A stretch of 64,000 bases of DNA from Hyalangium versicolor (lineage in GTDB: Bacteria; Myxococcota; Myxococcia; Myxococcales; Myxococcaceae): contig NZ_JAHXBF010000003.1 in the NCBI RefSeq assembly GCF_020103695.1, positions 558,001 to 622,000 of the forward strand, given 5' to 3'. Made by a program: the position numbers and the translations under genes. This document shows, in pieces, positions 17,263 through 25,482 of the stretch. The number at the start of each line of letters is the position of its first letter. Within the stretch, counting starts at the first letter, position 1. The notes under the pieces were generated by a model, which was given only the letters and a program-made list of their open reading frames with translations, made no database searches and was not told where the DNA came from.

Positions 17263-19577
17263 TTCACCAGCACCTCCACTCCCTTGACCTCCCTCTGAAC
17301 TTCGGGCACCGCTTTCTTCAACAGCGCTGGGTCTGTCGGCTTGAGTTCGCCGCCCTCGTAGATGAGGCGGACTCTGCGGACCTGCACCTCGGAGCCAAGG
17401 TATTTGAGAGAAGGACGGCGGATGTTCAGCGTTTCGCCATAATACCCCAGGGCTTCCCGCGCATCCTCCGTCATCTGCGCCGTCAAGGCGCCTTCCTTCA
17501 GCAGCGAGAGATCGCGGCTCTTGAAGCTGAAGGTCTCCACGCGCGGCGGCTGGCCCGCAGGGGGTTGCCTCTCGATGACGAGCACGTCCGCGAAGCGCAC
17601 GCCGGGTTGGCCCTCCTTCGCCACCCCCACACAGGTCTCGATGCGCGGATCGACGAAATCCCGGAGCCACAGCCGCTGCGCCTGCGGCAGCGCTGCGTCC
17701 GCGCGCAGCAGGGCCACCATGATCCTCTCGAACGCCAACCCTCGGGCGAACAGCCCACGCAGTTGCTCGTACTCCTCCCATCGCAGGGGCCCCTTGGCCT
17801 TCTCTCCCGCCTTCAGCTCGGAGAGGCGGCCCTCCCTGTATGCCACGTACTCGTGCCAGAGCGCGGAGCCCTCGGGCACTCCGGGCGGTGGCGCCTCCAG
17901 CCCAGGGCGGTTCTGCTCCAACCACGCCACGTTCGCGGGAAGCCGCGCGCCGGGCGCCTCCAGGAGTTCCGCCCGCGCCAGCCTGGCGTGGACCACCTCC
18001 GCGGTGTGGCCCACGGATTCGTTCACCAGCGAGGCCAGGCTGCCCAGAGTGTTTCCGGCTCCGGGCATCTTCGGGGAGGGGCCCGGAGCCTCCTCCGCCA
18101 TCGAGGCGGCCCTGTCGAGGTTCTTGCCTGCGCCGGCCATGGTCTGGGCGGGGCCTCGGGGCTCGGGCCTGGTTTGGGAGAACACAGCCTGTGCCTTCAC
18201 CGGGTCGCCGCGGGCCTCGACGAGGACCATGGCGAACGGCTCTCCATGGGTGGCTACCAGGACGCCCACCTCGCGACTGCCTCGAAGCCACCGCACCAAC
18301 TGCGCAAAGTCGCTCTCGCTCAACCGCGCCCGCAGCCGTTCCACCACCTCCCTCAGCATCTGCACGCGCAGCTCGGGCACTGGCAGCCGCTCGCCTTCGG
18401 CTCCCACGCCTGCGACTCCCTTGGCCCCGGAGAAGAAACGCAACCCCTTGCCGCCGGCGTACAAGCCCACCAGCAGAGCCGCGGGCGCCAGCTCCCGCGT
18501 GGCCTGCTCGTACTGGCCCTGCGTCAGCGTGTGCACCCCATGTCCCGTCCCAGCCGCCAGGTAGTAAAAGCCCAGTGGCACGCCGAAGGTCATGTGGTCG
18601 AGGGTGCCCAGCGTCACATGGCCCGGAGAGAAGTGCTCCCTCACGAGGGCCCGCTCTGTCTCGTCGAAGGCTTCCTGGTAGGGCGGTGGCAAGTGGGCTC
18701 GCGTGGCGTACACAGCCCCGCCTTGGAGCCCATCTCTCAAGGGGATGGTGGAGCGCACGTCGTTGGCGGCGCGGCCCAAGCCCCGCAGCACGTCACTGAG
18801 TTGTTCGTCCCGGTCCGGGTAGTCCGAGAGCTTGAGGCCCCGACGCTCCAACTTCTCGCGGACGGCCTCCATCCGCCCCAGCGTCTGTTCCAGTTGCTTG
18901 TCCCGCGCCAGCCGCAGCAACAGATCGCGCACCTCATCATCGAATGTGGTGTCGACGAGAAAGAGGGTGAGCACCTGGTCGTAGGCCCCGTACTTCTCCG
19001 TGGCAGTGACGAGGAACGAGAAGCGCTTGCGCTGGAGCACCTCCGCAGCCGGGGTCTCCAAGGGCCCGAGCGCGCCGAGCCTCACGGCGGACCAGTCCTC
19101 CAACGCCTCTACCAGCCGGGGCATGTCCACCCGGCGTTGCAGCTCGAGGAACTCTGAGGGCGAGGTGCACTTGAGGAAGGGAGCGAGCAGCTCTTCATCC
19201 AACCAGGAGGAGTAGTCTGGCCAGCCTTCCGGCACGGCCTGGCCCCCGCATGTGGGCGGGCCTTGGGTGGGGGGCTCCGAGCCGGCCGCTTGGCTCAGAG
19301 CCATCTCCTCCGGGCTGACCAGGGCCACGTCCGTGCCCACCACGGGCGCGCCGTGGCGGCGCCGGAGCCGCACTCGTGGTCTCTTTTCCGGGGTGGCGGC
19401 AGGGTGGAGTTCCTCAACCGAGTGAGTCCCCGTCGCTGGATCCTCTCGCAACACCGCGACAGGGCCGTGGGCGTCACCCGGGCCAGGCCGCGGGGGCCAC
19501 GTAGCGCAGGCCGTGACGAAGAGGGCGACGGCCATCCACATCACTGCCCACCTGGGCCTCAGCGCTTCAACGCACAT
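17259..19577 (-). CDS. Large lipoprotein with possible C-terminal nuclease toxin domain
   Basis: About 772 residues from the ATG at 19577, chosen because GGTGGAG lies just upstream and a signal peptide follows directly; an in-frame start at 19628 would add 17 residues. The signal peptide ends in lipobox VTAC, so it is an outer-membrane or surface lipoprotein. The middle contains a glycine-rich hydrophobic stretch (LLVGLYAGGKGL), two similar segments (AGAGKNLDRAASM and PGAGNTLGSLASL) and charged helices. The C-terminal 200 residues (FADVLVIE, then ETFSFKSRD) look like a restriction-endonuclease-like core. With the coupled immunity-like gene this suggests a contact-dependent or polymorphic toxin, but no family is certain. 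Confidence 0.7.
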   Translation of the reverse strand: MCVEALRPRWAVMWMAVALFVTACATWPPRPGPGDAHGPVAVLREDPATGTHSVEELHPAATPEKRPRVRLRRRHGAPVVGTDVALVSPEEMALSQAAGSEPPTQGPPTCGGQAVPEGWPDYSSWLDEELLAPFLKCTSPSEFLELQRRVDMPRLVEALEDWSAVRLGALGPLETPAAEVLQRKRFSFLVTATEKYGAYDQVLTLFLVDTTFDDEVRDLLLRLARDKQLEQTLGRMEAVREKLERRGLKLSDYPDRDEQLSDVLRGLGRAANDVRSTIPLRDGLQGGAVYATRAHLPPPYQEAFDETERALVREHFSPGHVTLGTLDHMTFGVPLGFYYLAAGTGHGVHTLTQGQYEQATRELAPAALLVGLYAGGKGLRFFSGAKGVAGVGAEGERLPVPELRVQMLREVVERLRARLSESDFAQLVRWLRGSREVGVLVATHGEPFAMVLVEARGDPVKAQAVFSQTRPEPRGPAQTMAGAGKNLDRAASMAEEAPGPSPKMPGAGNTLGSLASLVNESVGHTAEVVHARLARAELLEAPGARLPANVAWLEQNRPGLEAPPPGVPEGSALWHEYVAYREGRLSELKAGEKAKGPLRWEEYEQLRGLFARGLAFERIMVALLRADAALPQAQRLWLRDFVDPRIETCVGVAKEGQPGVRFADVLVIERQPPAGQPPRVETFSFKSRDLSLLKEGALTAQMTEDAREALGYYGETLNIRRPSLKYLGSEVQVRRVRLIYEGGELKPTDPALLKKAVPEVQREVKGVEVLVK

Positions 19578-19823
19578 GCTCCACCCCCAAGCCCAAGGAA
19601 GCGAAGATGACAGGGAGCAGCGTCCCATCTGCCCTCGGATAGAGCCGCGTGCCGCCCTGGGCCAGCGCGAACAGGACGCGGGAGAGACGCCAGCACATCT
19701 CTACCGAGTAGAGAGGTAGCACGTCCCAGGCCGGTCCAGGCCCCGTGCCAGGGAGAAGGGGCGGCGCTCTGCAAGGTTTCAGGTACAGTGCCGCCACAGC
19801 ACTCATGAGGCGAGGAGGGTCAC

Positions 19824-20610
19824 ATGCCCACGGAGTACCACCGATCGATCAAGCGGGCCATGCTCCGCTTCATTCCCTGCCCGAAATTGGATGGTCTCGC
19901 CAGCAGGCCCGACTTCTCCGGTTGGGGACTCTCTCGAAATGCAGTGCGGCTGTTGCTCCGAGATCCCAATGCATTCCTGCTTGGCGGAGTCTTCGATCGG
20001 CTCGTTACAGTGAACCGGGCCTGGGAGTGTCCTGCTCTTCTCGCTGATCGGCTCGGACATCTCGACGTTCGCCGCATCGCCAAGATGAGCGAACGGCAGC
20101 TAGCACGTGTCCTGGGTCGTCAGAGCGACGCTCGCGCCCTCCACAGATTTCCCTCTATGATGGCCCGCTGCGTCATCTCCGCATGTAAGCGTCTTGTGAA
20201 TCAGTATGACGGGAGTGCTGCAAATATTTGGAAGCGAAACCCCGGAGCAAATGAGGTACTGCGCCGCCTCGATGAGTTCGAGGGCATTAGTCAAAAAATC
20301 GCGCACATGGTTGAGCGGATGGGAAGACATTGATGTCGCGGTCGACCGACACGTAGCTCGCGTGTTTCTTCGCACTGGATTGGTTCAGGGGACATCGAGG
20401 GGTACCGTTCATTCGGTGGCTGCGCTTCGACAGGAGGTCATCATGAAAGCGCGCGAACTCGTCCCGAGATTTCCGGGCGCACTTGACGAACCCGCGTTCG
20501 TAGTCGGCATGAGATGGTGCACGGCCGCGAAGGCAAGATGCAACGAGGAAGAAGCGTGTCCCCTCGCATCAGTCTGTGCCAAGCAGCGGAAGAGATGGAA
20601 GGTCGTGTAG
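19824..20610 (+). pseudogene. Endonuclease III-like DNA glycosylase (HhH-GPD), frameshifted
   Basis: Two overlapping frames together make a base-excision DNA glycosylase. The first (19824 to about 20333) carries the N-terminal helices and the helix-hairpin-helix FEGISQKIAHM. It then runs into a stop. The next frame (+1), entered near 20310-20330, continues with the catalytic-Asp block DVAVDRHVARVFLRTGL and a four-cysteine Fe-S loop (C-x6-C-x5-C-x5-C). Family members have a longer linker between the hairpin and the Asp block, so a short deletion of a length not divisible by three is the simplest explanation. The start has a good GAGGAGGG site. Base composition is lower in GC than neighbouring genes. 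A sequencing error or programmed frameshift is possible but less likely. Confidence 0.72.
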
Positions 20611-20676
20611 TTGATTGGGCTGATGAGGTGTTCGTGGATACAAATCGGGTGCACTATCCCTGAGGAAGATAGCGGC

Positions 20677-21234
20677 ATGGCTCTGCGAGATGGCCTTGGA
20701 GGCTATGGTCGGCCCACTGGCTTCCTTCCCGAGCACGGGCTTAATGTTCATGATCTCGGCGAACTGATCCGGCGAGCAGGCTGGGAGGCAGGCCTGATCG
20801 TGGAGACGGAATGGAAAGTCCCTGGTTCGAAGCTTCGCCGTATCGACTGGGTCTGGCTAACACCAGAGGAGCCGACAAACCCGGTGGTTGTATTTGAGAT
20901 TGAGGGGCCTGCTGTGCCACTCAAAAGCATCGCCAATGATGAAGCGCGATTGGCCTCCGCCGGTGCTGTTGTCGAGATCATAGCACTCTACAGTGTGGAC
21001 CATAACCGCACCATCCGTGATCCATCCGTCGCGGATCCTGTGCGTCGCGTTGAGGGCCTGCTCCGCCGGAAGAGTGTTCGCGTCTACTCAGACGTAGAAT
21101 TGATGAGGTTAGGCGATCCCAAAGGGATCGAATCGCTGATAGGCGAGGCATTGGCACTTTTGCGGACGCGTGCCAGGACCGCCTCGTCGCTCAGCGCGCC
21201 ATCAGCCCACGCGCCACGGCGGCCACGTACTTGA
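20677..21234 (+). CDS. Hypothetical protein, possible PD-(D/E)XK-like fold
   Basis: About 185 residues from the ATG at 20677, which has GAGGAAG upstream; an in-frame TTG at 20611 directly after the glycosylase stop would add 22. The core reads ETEWKV, then RRIDWVWL, then PVVVFEIEG, followed by helices and a second strand region. That spacing of acidic residues resembles the restriction-endonuclease fold, although the usual final Lys is replaced by Glu (E-x-E). No name can be given. It follows the glycosylase remnant on the same strand in the same lower-GC patch, so the two may have arrived together. The C-terminal 20 residues (RTRARTASSLSAPSAHAPRRPRT) look like read-through into foreign flanking DNA. 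Confidence 0.6.
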   Translation: MALRDGLGGYGRPTGFLPEHGLNVHDLGELIRRAGWEAGLIVETEWKVPGSKLRRIDWVWLTPEEPTNPVVVFEIEGPAVPLKSIANDEARLASAGAVVEIIALYSVDHNRTIRDPSVADPVRRVEGLLRRKSVRVYSDVELMRLGDPKGIESLIGEALALLRTRARTASSLSAPSAHAPRRPRT

Positions 21235-21385
21235 GTTGCACGGTGAAGCTGAAGCGGTGCCGCCCCATCTCGTCTGGCCCCAGGTGCACGGGCCCAGGGC
21301 CCTGGGGCTTGATCTGCGCATACTCAGGCACTCGCTCTGGGTCCCACCCCCGGTTTCTGGGGGTGGGGCCGCTCCGAAGGCTTGG
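21191..21385 (-). pseudogene. C-terminal remnant of an unknown minus-strand gene
   Basis: A 64-codon frame open from a TAG to a TGA, with no start codon near its left end. It reads WDPERVPEYAQIKPQ and ends VQLKYVAAVARGLMAR. The composition and GC3 look like genuine coding DNA of this genome rather than the lower-GC patch. It overlaps the 3' end of the preceding plus-strand gene. It is most simply the tail of a host gene cut by insertion of the island. The family is not recognised. Confidence 0.3.
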
Positions 21386-21836
21386 CTACCACGATGATGG
21401 CGAGCGTCGGCTAACGGAGTCGATGCCCGACTACGAACGTGCAGAACTCGTCTGGGGGATGGAACAGTGCCGGAGGGCGCGCACCGCTCCTCTGAGCTGG
21501 CGGACCGCTCTAGCTTGCACGGAGCGCGCGGACTCTGTCGGCGCGGTAGGTCAGTTTCCTCGATAGTTCATGGCGATGCATCGTGCTTTGGCGGTCTCGG
21601 TGGTGACGCAGCAGACCAGCGCCACGAGGCTGCTCGGCACCGAGGTGGCGAGCCTGCAGCGCGAGGTGGAGCACCGGAGCTGGGTCATGCAAGGGCTCCC
21701 TTGCGAACGCGCGGACCTCCGGGCACTGACAGTGGCTTTTACGCCTGTCTGCGGCTGTGACACAACTTCGCGTCTCCCCCGAGTTATACTGTTGTCCGGC
21801 AGTAGGGCTGCAGTTTTCGGTGCCTGAACAGAATGG
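21386..21836. other. Non-coding debris in the island, with a -10-like box
   Basis: About 450 bases with no credible gene on either strand; short open frames show no family motif. A TATACT hexamer at 21785-21790 lies 47 bases before the next start codon and may be the -10 of the GGDEF gene, but no matching -35 was found at normal spacing. Confidence 0.35.
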
Positions 21837-22742
21837 ATGACGAACTTGCCTGACTACACGAACGACGCCCGCTTCAAGGAACTGCAGTTCCTCGCTGGGT
21901 TCGAGCACAAGAACACGCGCTGGCAGAAGGTGCGCTACCCCAAGGATGGTGGGACTTTCGAAGACGCCAAGCGAAAGCAGATGGTCCTATCGCTCATCTT
22001 TCGAGAAATGCTGAACGGGCCGGATATCCTAGCAGAGGGGACCACGGGAGTCACAGGGGCCGTCTTGGCCAGTGAACTGGACCGGCAGTTTCGCGGCGAC
22101 CGGGCGGACCTCATCAACGCACTTGTGAGTGGTCGGGAGGTAGAATTGGAGTTGGGGCACCTGGGCCGCTTGCGCCTCTTCGAACTGCAAGACCAGTTGA
22201 AAGCAACCCGTATCCGTGAGGCATTCGGCATCCTTTTCGACGGACGTCACGCTGAGCGGGACGTGGCGGTGGCCATCCTCAACAGCCGGCCCGAGTCACC
22301 CCTCTCACTCGCCTATCTCGACATGAATGGCCTCAAGGCTTTCAATGAGGACGGTGACCACTCTACTGGTGATGCCGCCATCAAGGCGTTCTTCCACGTC
22401 GTGGAGAAGGCGGTCTCGGGCGTCGGCGATGCTTACCGCAAGGGCGGTGACGAGGTGATGGTGATCATGCCGGGAACGCCGCTTGTGGAGGCTCGACGAT
22501 GCATGTCTGGAGCACTGATGTCGCTGTCCAAGGAGGAGATCAGTGTGAATGGTGTGCGCCGGAAGCTGTCATCGGCCTGTGGTCTCTTGGCCGTGGTTGA
22601 CCCGCACGCAGTTGCCGAGGCTGAGATTCAGGGTGCGGACCGCTTGCAGAAGGAAGCCAAGGCGGCCTCCAAGAACCCTGAGAGAAGCAGATGTAGCGCC
22701 TTGAAGGTACAGGGCGAACCAGTGGAACGATTTGGTTTATAG
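21837..22742 (+). CDS. Stand-alone GGDEF-family nucleotide cyclase
   Basis: Protein of 301 residues without a transmembrane, PAS or receiver domain. The C-terminal half is a GGDEF fold: AYLDMNGLKAFNEDGDHSTGD supplies the first metal Asp and the substrate-contact Asn and Asp, and RKGGDEVMVIMP is the signature loop, with Val instead of Phe at its last position. The N-terminal 140 residues are helical and charged, with no recognised domain. A diguanylate cyclase is the default reading, but the altered last residue and the lack of a sensor leave room for another cyclic nucleotide. It sits in the island beside the recombinase remnant. A strong terminator follows at 22771. Confidence 0.8.
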   Translation: MTNLPDYTNDARFKELQFLAGFEHKNTRWQKVRYPKDGGTFEDAKRKQMVLSLIFREMLNGPDILAEGTTGVTGAVLASELDRQFRGDRADLINALVSGREVELELGHLGRLRLFELQDQLKATRIREAFGILFDGRHAERDVAVAILNSRPESPLSLAYLDMNGLKAFNEDGDHSTGDAAIKAFFHVVEKAVSGVGDAYRKGGDEVMVIMPGTPLVEARRCMSGALMSLSKEEISVNGVRRKLSSACGLLAVVDPHAVAEAEIQGADRLQKEAKAASKNPERSRCSALKVQGEPVERFGL

Positions 22743-22770
22743 ATTCCGACCTACCCCGTGCTGAACTATG

Positions 22771-22808
22771 GCCCAGTCACCTCCGAAGTGGCTGGGCTTC
22801 TTTCCTTT
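22771..22808 (+). terminator. Rho-independent terminator of the GGDEF gene
   Basis: Inverted repeat GCCCAGTCAC / GTGGCTGGGC (10 bp with one G-U pair, 7-base loop) followed by the pyrimidine tract TTCTTTCCTTT, 28 bases after the GGDEF stop codon. Confidence 0.8.
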
Positions 22809-22821
22809 GGGGTTCGGTCCA

Positions 22822-23382
22822 CGAGCCCGAGAGCTCGAGAAGGGCACGAAGACGGACAACCCGCGTGAGGTGCCTGTGCACCCTGTGTTGGCAAGAGTGC
22901 TGGACAGGTGGCGCCAGGAGGGCTGGGCGCGGATGCGAGGACACCTACCCACCCACGAGGATTTGATCGTCCCCTCCAGAGAGGGAGAGTACCTGCGAGC
23001 CGATGACGTGCTTCCACGGCTCCACCACGATCTGAGGCAGCTCGGGCTCCGCCCGCGCCGCACCCATGATGCGCGCCGGACCTTCATCTCCCTGGCGCAG
23101 GCGGATGGAGCTCAACCGCACATCCTGAAGTGGGTGACGCACGGCCGCCCGAGGGACATTGTCAGCGCGTATACCACCCTGCCGTGGGAAGCCCTCTGCG
23201 GCGAGGTGGCGAAGCTCCGCGTGCAAGTCAGCGATAAGGAGGAACCCACCGTGCAGAGCGCGGGTTGTAACTACGCCGGTACTACGTTTGAGGCCGAAAA
23301 GGAAAAAGCCCCCAAGTCTCGCGGACTTGGGGGCCCTCTCGCAGTGTCCCCGACGGGATTCGAACCCGTGTTACCGGCTTGA
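22822..23382 (+). pseudogene. Tyrosine recombinase (phage integrase) C-terminal remnant
   Basis: Only the catalytic half of a tyrosine recombinase survives. It starts abruptly after the GGDEF terminator with KTDNPREVPVHPVL, continues with the HxxR block (RTHDARRTF) and reaches the presumed nucleophile Tyr in VSAYTTLPW. The first catalytic Arg and the whole N-terminal DNA-binding domain are missing, and no start with a ribosome-binding site exists. The frame then runs into the antisense of tRNA-Glu (SPTGFEPVL). An integrase end lying against a tRNA 3' end is the usual arrangement for elements inserted there. Confidence 0.75.
23300..23334 (-). terminator. Rho-independent terminator of the tRNA-Glu transcript
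   Basis: On the minus strand, 11 bases after the tRNA-Glu 3' end, a perfect 11-bp stem GCCCCCAAGTC / GACTTGGGGGC with a 5-base loop is followed by TTTTTCC. Confidence 0.9.
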
Positions 23383-23417
23383 AAGGCCAGCGTCCTGGGC
23401 CTCTAGACGACGGGGAC
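23345..23417 (-). tRNA. tRNA-Glu (anticodon UUC)
   Basis: 73-base cloverleaf. The acceptor arm is GTCCCCG/CGGGGAC, the anticodon loop CTTTCAA (anticodon TTC) and the T-loop GGTTCGAATCC, with discriminator A; CCA is not encoded. It is the second gene of a tRNA-Lys/tRNA-Glu pair on this strand and is the probable attachment site of the adjacent decayed element. Confidence 0.96.
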
Positions 23418-23422
23418 GGCTA

Positions 23423-23495
<73 letters not shown>

Positions 23496-23682
23496 GCACT
23501 ATTCTTTTTTCGCACCGGCTCGCGGCCAACGACCGCTGGGCTCTCTACCAGCACTCTCAGACGACTTCCACTGGCGCGCACTTCCCGGACTACCTGACAG
23601 TCCCGTCACGACCGCCGGTGAACGTCTGCCTACCCCTCCGGAGCCCCTCCCGGCGGCTTCCCGGGACGGTATACAAGGAAGC

Positions 23683-24225
23683 ATGCGTCAAGACGTACCC
23701 CCCCAGCATGACGAGCAGGACGATGAGGAGGCCGAGCCGGGTGGAGGAGGCGCCCACCGCCGCTACCTCACCCGCGCCGGTGCCGAGCGGATGCACCGCG
23801 AACTGCTCCGCCTCCTCAACGAGGAGCGCCCCAAGGTCACCGCCGAGGTCTCCGCCGCAGCCGCCCAGGGAGACCGCTCCGAGAACGCCGAGTACATCTA
23901 CGGCAAGAAGCGCCTGCGCGAGATCGACCGCCGCATCCGCTTCCTCCAGAAGCGCCTGGACACCGCCACCATCGTCACCCCCTCCGAGCAGGCCGACCAG
24001 AGCCGGGTCTACTTCGGCGCCACCGTCACCCTCGAGGACGAGGACGGCGCGAAGACCACCTATCAGATCGTCGGCTCGGACGAGATCGACACCCAGGGCG
24101 GGCGCATCAGCGTGGAGTCCCCCATCGGCAAGGCCCTGCTTCGCAAGGCCATCGGAGACACGGTCGAGGTCATGCGGCCTCGCGGCGAGATCGAGCTCAC
24201 CATCGTCTCCATCAAGTACGTATAG
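23683..24225 (+). CDS. greB: Transcription elongation factor GreB
   Basis: Protein of 180 residues of the GreA/GreB family, which stimulates RNA polymerase to cleave backtracked transcripts. After an acidic, glycine-rich N-terminal extension of about 25 residues comes the coiled-coil domain (YLTRAGAERMHREL, with AAQGDRSENAEYIYGKKRLREIDRRI at the tip). A C-terminal FKBP-like domain follows (VYFGATVTLEDEDG, ISVESPIGKALL). The YGKKR tip and the C-terminal VEVMRPRGEIELTIVSIKY fit GreB better than GreA. The next gene starts 11 bases later. Confidence 0.95.
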   Translation: MRQDVPPQHDEQDDEEAEPGGGGAHRRYLTRAGAERMHRELLRLLNEERPKVTAEVSAAAAQGDRSENAEYIYGKKRLREIDRRIRFLQKRLDTATIVTPSEQADQSRVYFGATVTLEDEDGAKTTYQIVGSDEIDTQGGRISVESPIGKALLRKAIGDTVEVMRPRGEIELTIVSIKYV

Positions 24226-24236
24226 GAGAGCCCCCC

Positions 24237-25178
24237 ATGCCACGGAAGCCGCCGTCGGAATTGCGCTTCCGTCGCATCTACAGCCGCTTGAGCGATGCGG
24301 AGCTGTCCGCGGCCGAACAGGACGAAGCCCTGAGCCTCGAGGAACTGGGGCTGGAATCTCGCAGTGAGCGCCAGGCGCTCGCCTTCGGCGTCTACAGCCG
24401 CCGAGGCCTCGAGAACGTCATGCGCGAGTACGGCCTGCTCCAGCGCTTGGAGGAGCGGCGCGTGGGGCCGCTCGAGGTCCGGCTGAGCTTCGAGGACGCG
24501 TTCCGGCCACGCATCATCCTTTGGAGCCATCGCTACCAGGCGGCCACCGTGGACATCTGCCTGCGCAAGGCCTCGGGCACCGACGCGGGAGTGCCTCCGC
24601 CGTTGGACGCCCGCGCGCTGCTCTTCATCGACTCGTTGGTCCTCCAGCACCCGGGCCGTGCCTTCGACTGGAGGCGCCCGCCCATGCCGGGCCAGGTCCA
24701 CCCGGGGTTGGCGCTCTCGGAGGACATCCTCGAGCTGACGCTGCTCATGGCCCGCCGCGTCGGGGCCGAGGGCATGGCCCTCACGCCTTCCTCCTTCGCC
24801 GCCGCCTGGGTCTATGCCCGCAGCTTCCGCTTCGTGGACGGCATGGCCCAGGGGCGCTTCGTGTCGCTGCGCAGGGCCGGGCGCGAGTGGCCCCGCTGGC
24901 TGCTGGCGTGGGCCGTGGAGCTGGGCTGCGTGCGCGGCCCGGACGGTGAGCCGGTGCACTTCACCCCCTCGCCCATGCTCGCGTCTTTCAGCCGACGCTT
25001 CGAGCGTCTCTTCGAGGACAAGGCGTGGCGCGGCGCTGTCCAGGAGCACTCCCGGCTGCCGCTGAAGCTCGACTTCGAGGCGCTCCAGGACCGCTTCCCC
25101 TGGGAGCGCATGCCGCAGGGCCCCCCGCCGGATCCGGTCGCGGAGGTGCTCGCCTATGATCCGCTCGTGCCCGTCTGA
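24237..25178 (+). CDS. Conserved hypothetical protein
   Basis: 313 residues, no signal peptide or membrane segment, rich in Arg and Leu, with a charged N terminus (LSDAELSAAEQDEALSLEELGLESRSERQALAFGVYS). No family motif is recognised. The gene starts 11 bases after greB and shares its codon bias, so it is a real gene and probably in one operon with greB. It ends about 300 bases before phoH. Function unknown. Confidence 0.8.
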   Translation: MPRKPPSELRFRRIYSRLSDAELSAAEQDEALSLEELGLESRSERQALAFGVYSRRGLENVMREYGLLQRLEERRVGPLEVRLSFEDAFRPRIILWSHRYQAATVDICLRKASGTDAGVPPPLDARALLFIDSLVLQHPGRAFDWRRPPMPGQVHPGLALSEDILELTLLMARRVGAEGMALTPSSFAAAWVYARSFRFVDGMAQGRFVSLRRAGREWPRWLLAWAVELGCVRGPDGEPVHFTPSPMLASFSRRFERLFEDKAWRGAVQEHSRLPLKLDFEALQDRFPWERMPQGPPPDPVAEVLAYDPLVPV

Positions 25179-25482
25179 GCGTCAGGTCCCAGGTGACCCT
25201 CCCGTCCCCGGCGTCCCCGCAGGCCTACCCTGAGGGGAGGCAGGGACTTCCCCCTGCTGTCCAAGGGTTGTCCACTGGACACCCTCGTCCCCAGGGCGGT
25301 TCGTTCCCTCCGGAGGTGGGTGGGGCGACCGGGCGGGTAGGGGGGTGGCACCTCGAAAGAGGTGTACCTCAGTAGCAAAGCCGCTGTTTCCCTGGGAGGC
25401 GGTGTCTATATTCGCTTCTGGAAGGTCTCCAACCAGCAGCGTCCACGCGGTGGCACCCGTATTCGAGGTCGCAACCTCCACG
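25179..25482. promoter_or_regulatory. phoH upstream region with a palindrome and a GNRA hairpin
   Basis: 304 bases without a gene. It contains the perfect palindrome TGTCCA-C-TGGACA at 25269-25281, a candidate operator. At 25349-25364 it has a 6-bp hairpin closed by a GAAA tetraloop (CACCTC-GAAA-GAGGTG), followed 11 bases later by GCAAAGCC. These last two elements recall half of a c-di-GMP-I riboswitch, but the other half is not found. No clear -35/-10 pair was identified. Confidence 0.4.

Noticed and set aside
17263-18291. Upstream extension of the immunity-like gene
   Set aside because: The frame is open but overlaps the lipoprotein gene antiphase and reads Gly/Arg/Pro-rich. The ATGA overlap at 17262 gives a natural start.
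25349-25400. Complete c-di-GMP-I (GEMM) riboswitch upstream of phoH
   Set aside because: Only the GAAA hairpin and GCAAAGCC are present. The required upstream AGGGCAAACC segment and correct spacing are missing, so only a weak resemblance is reported.
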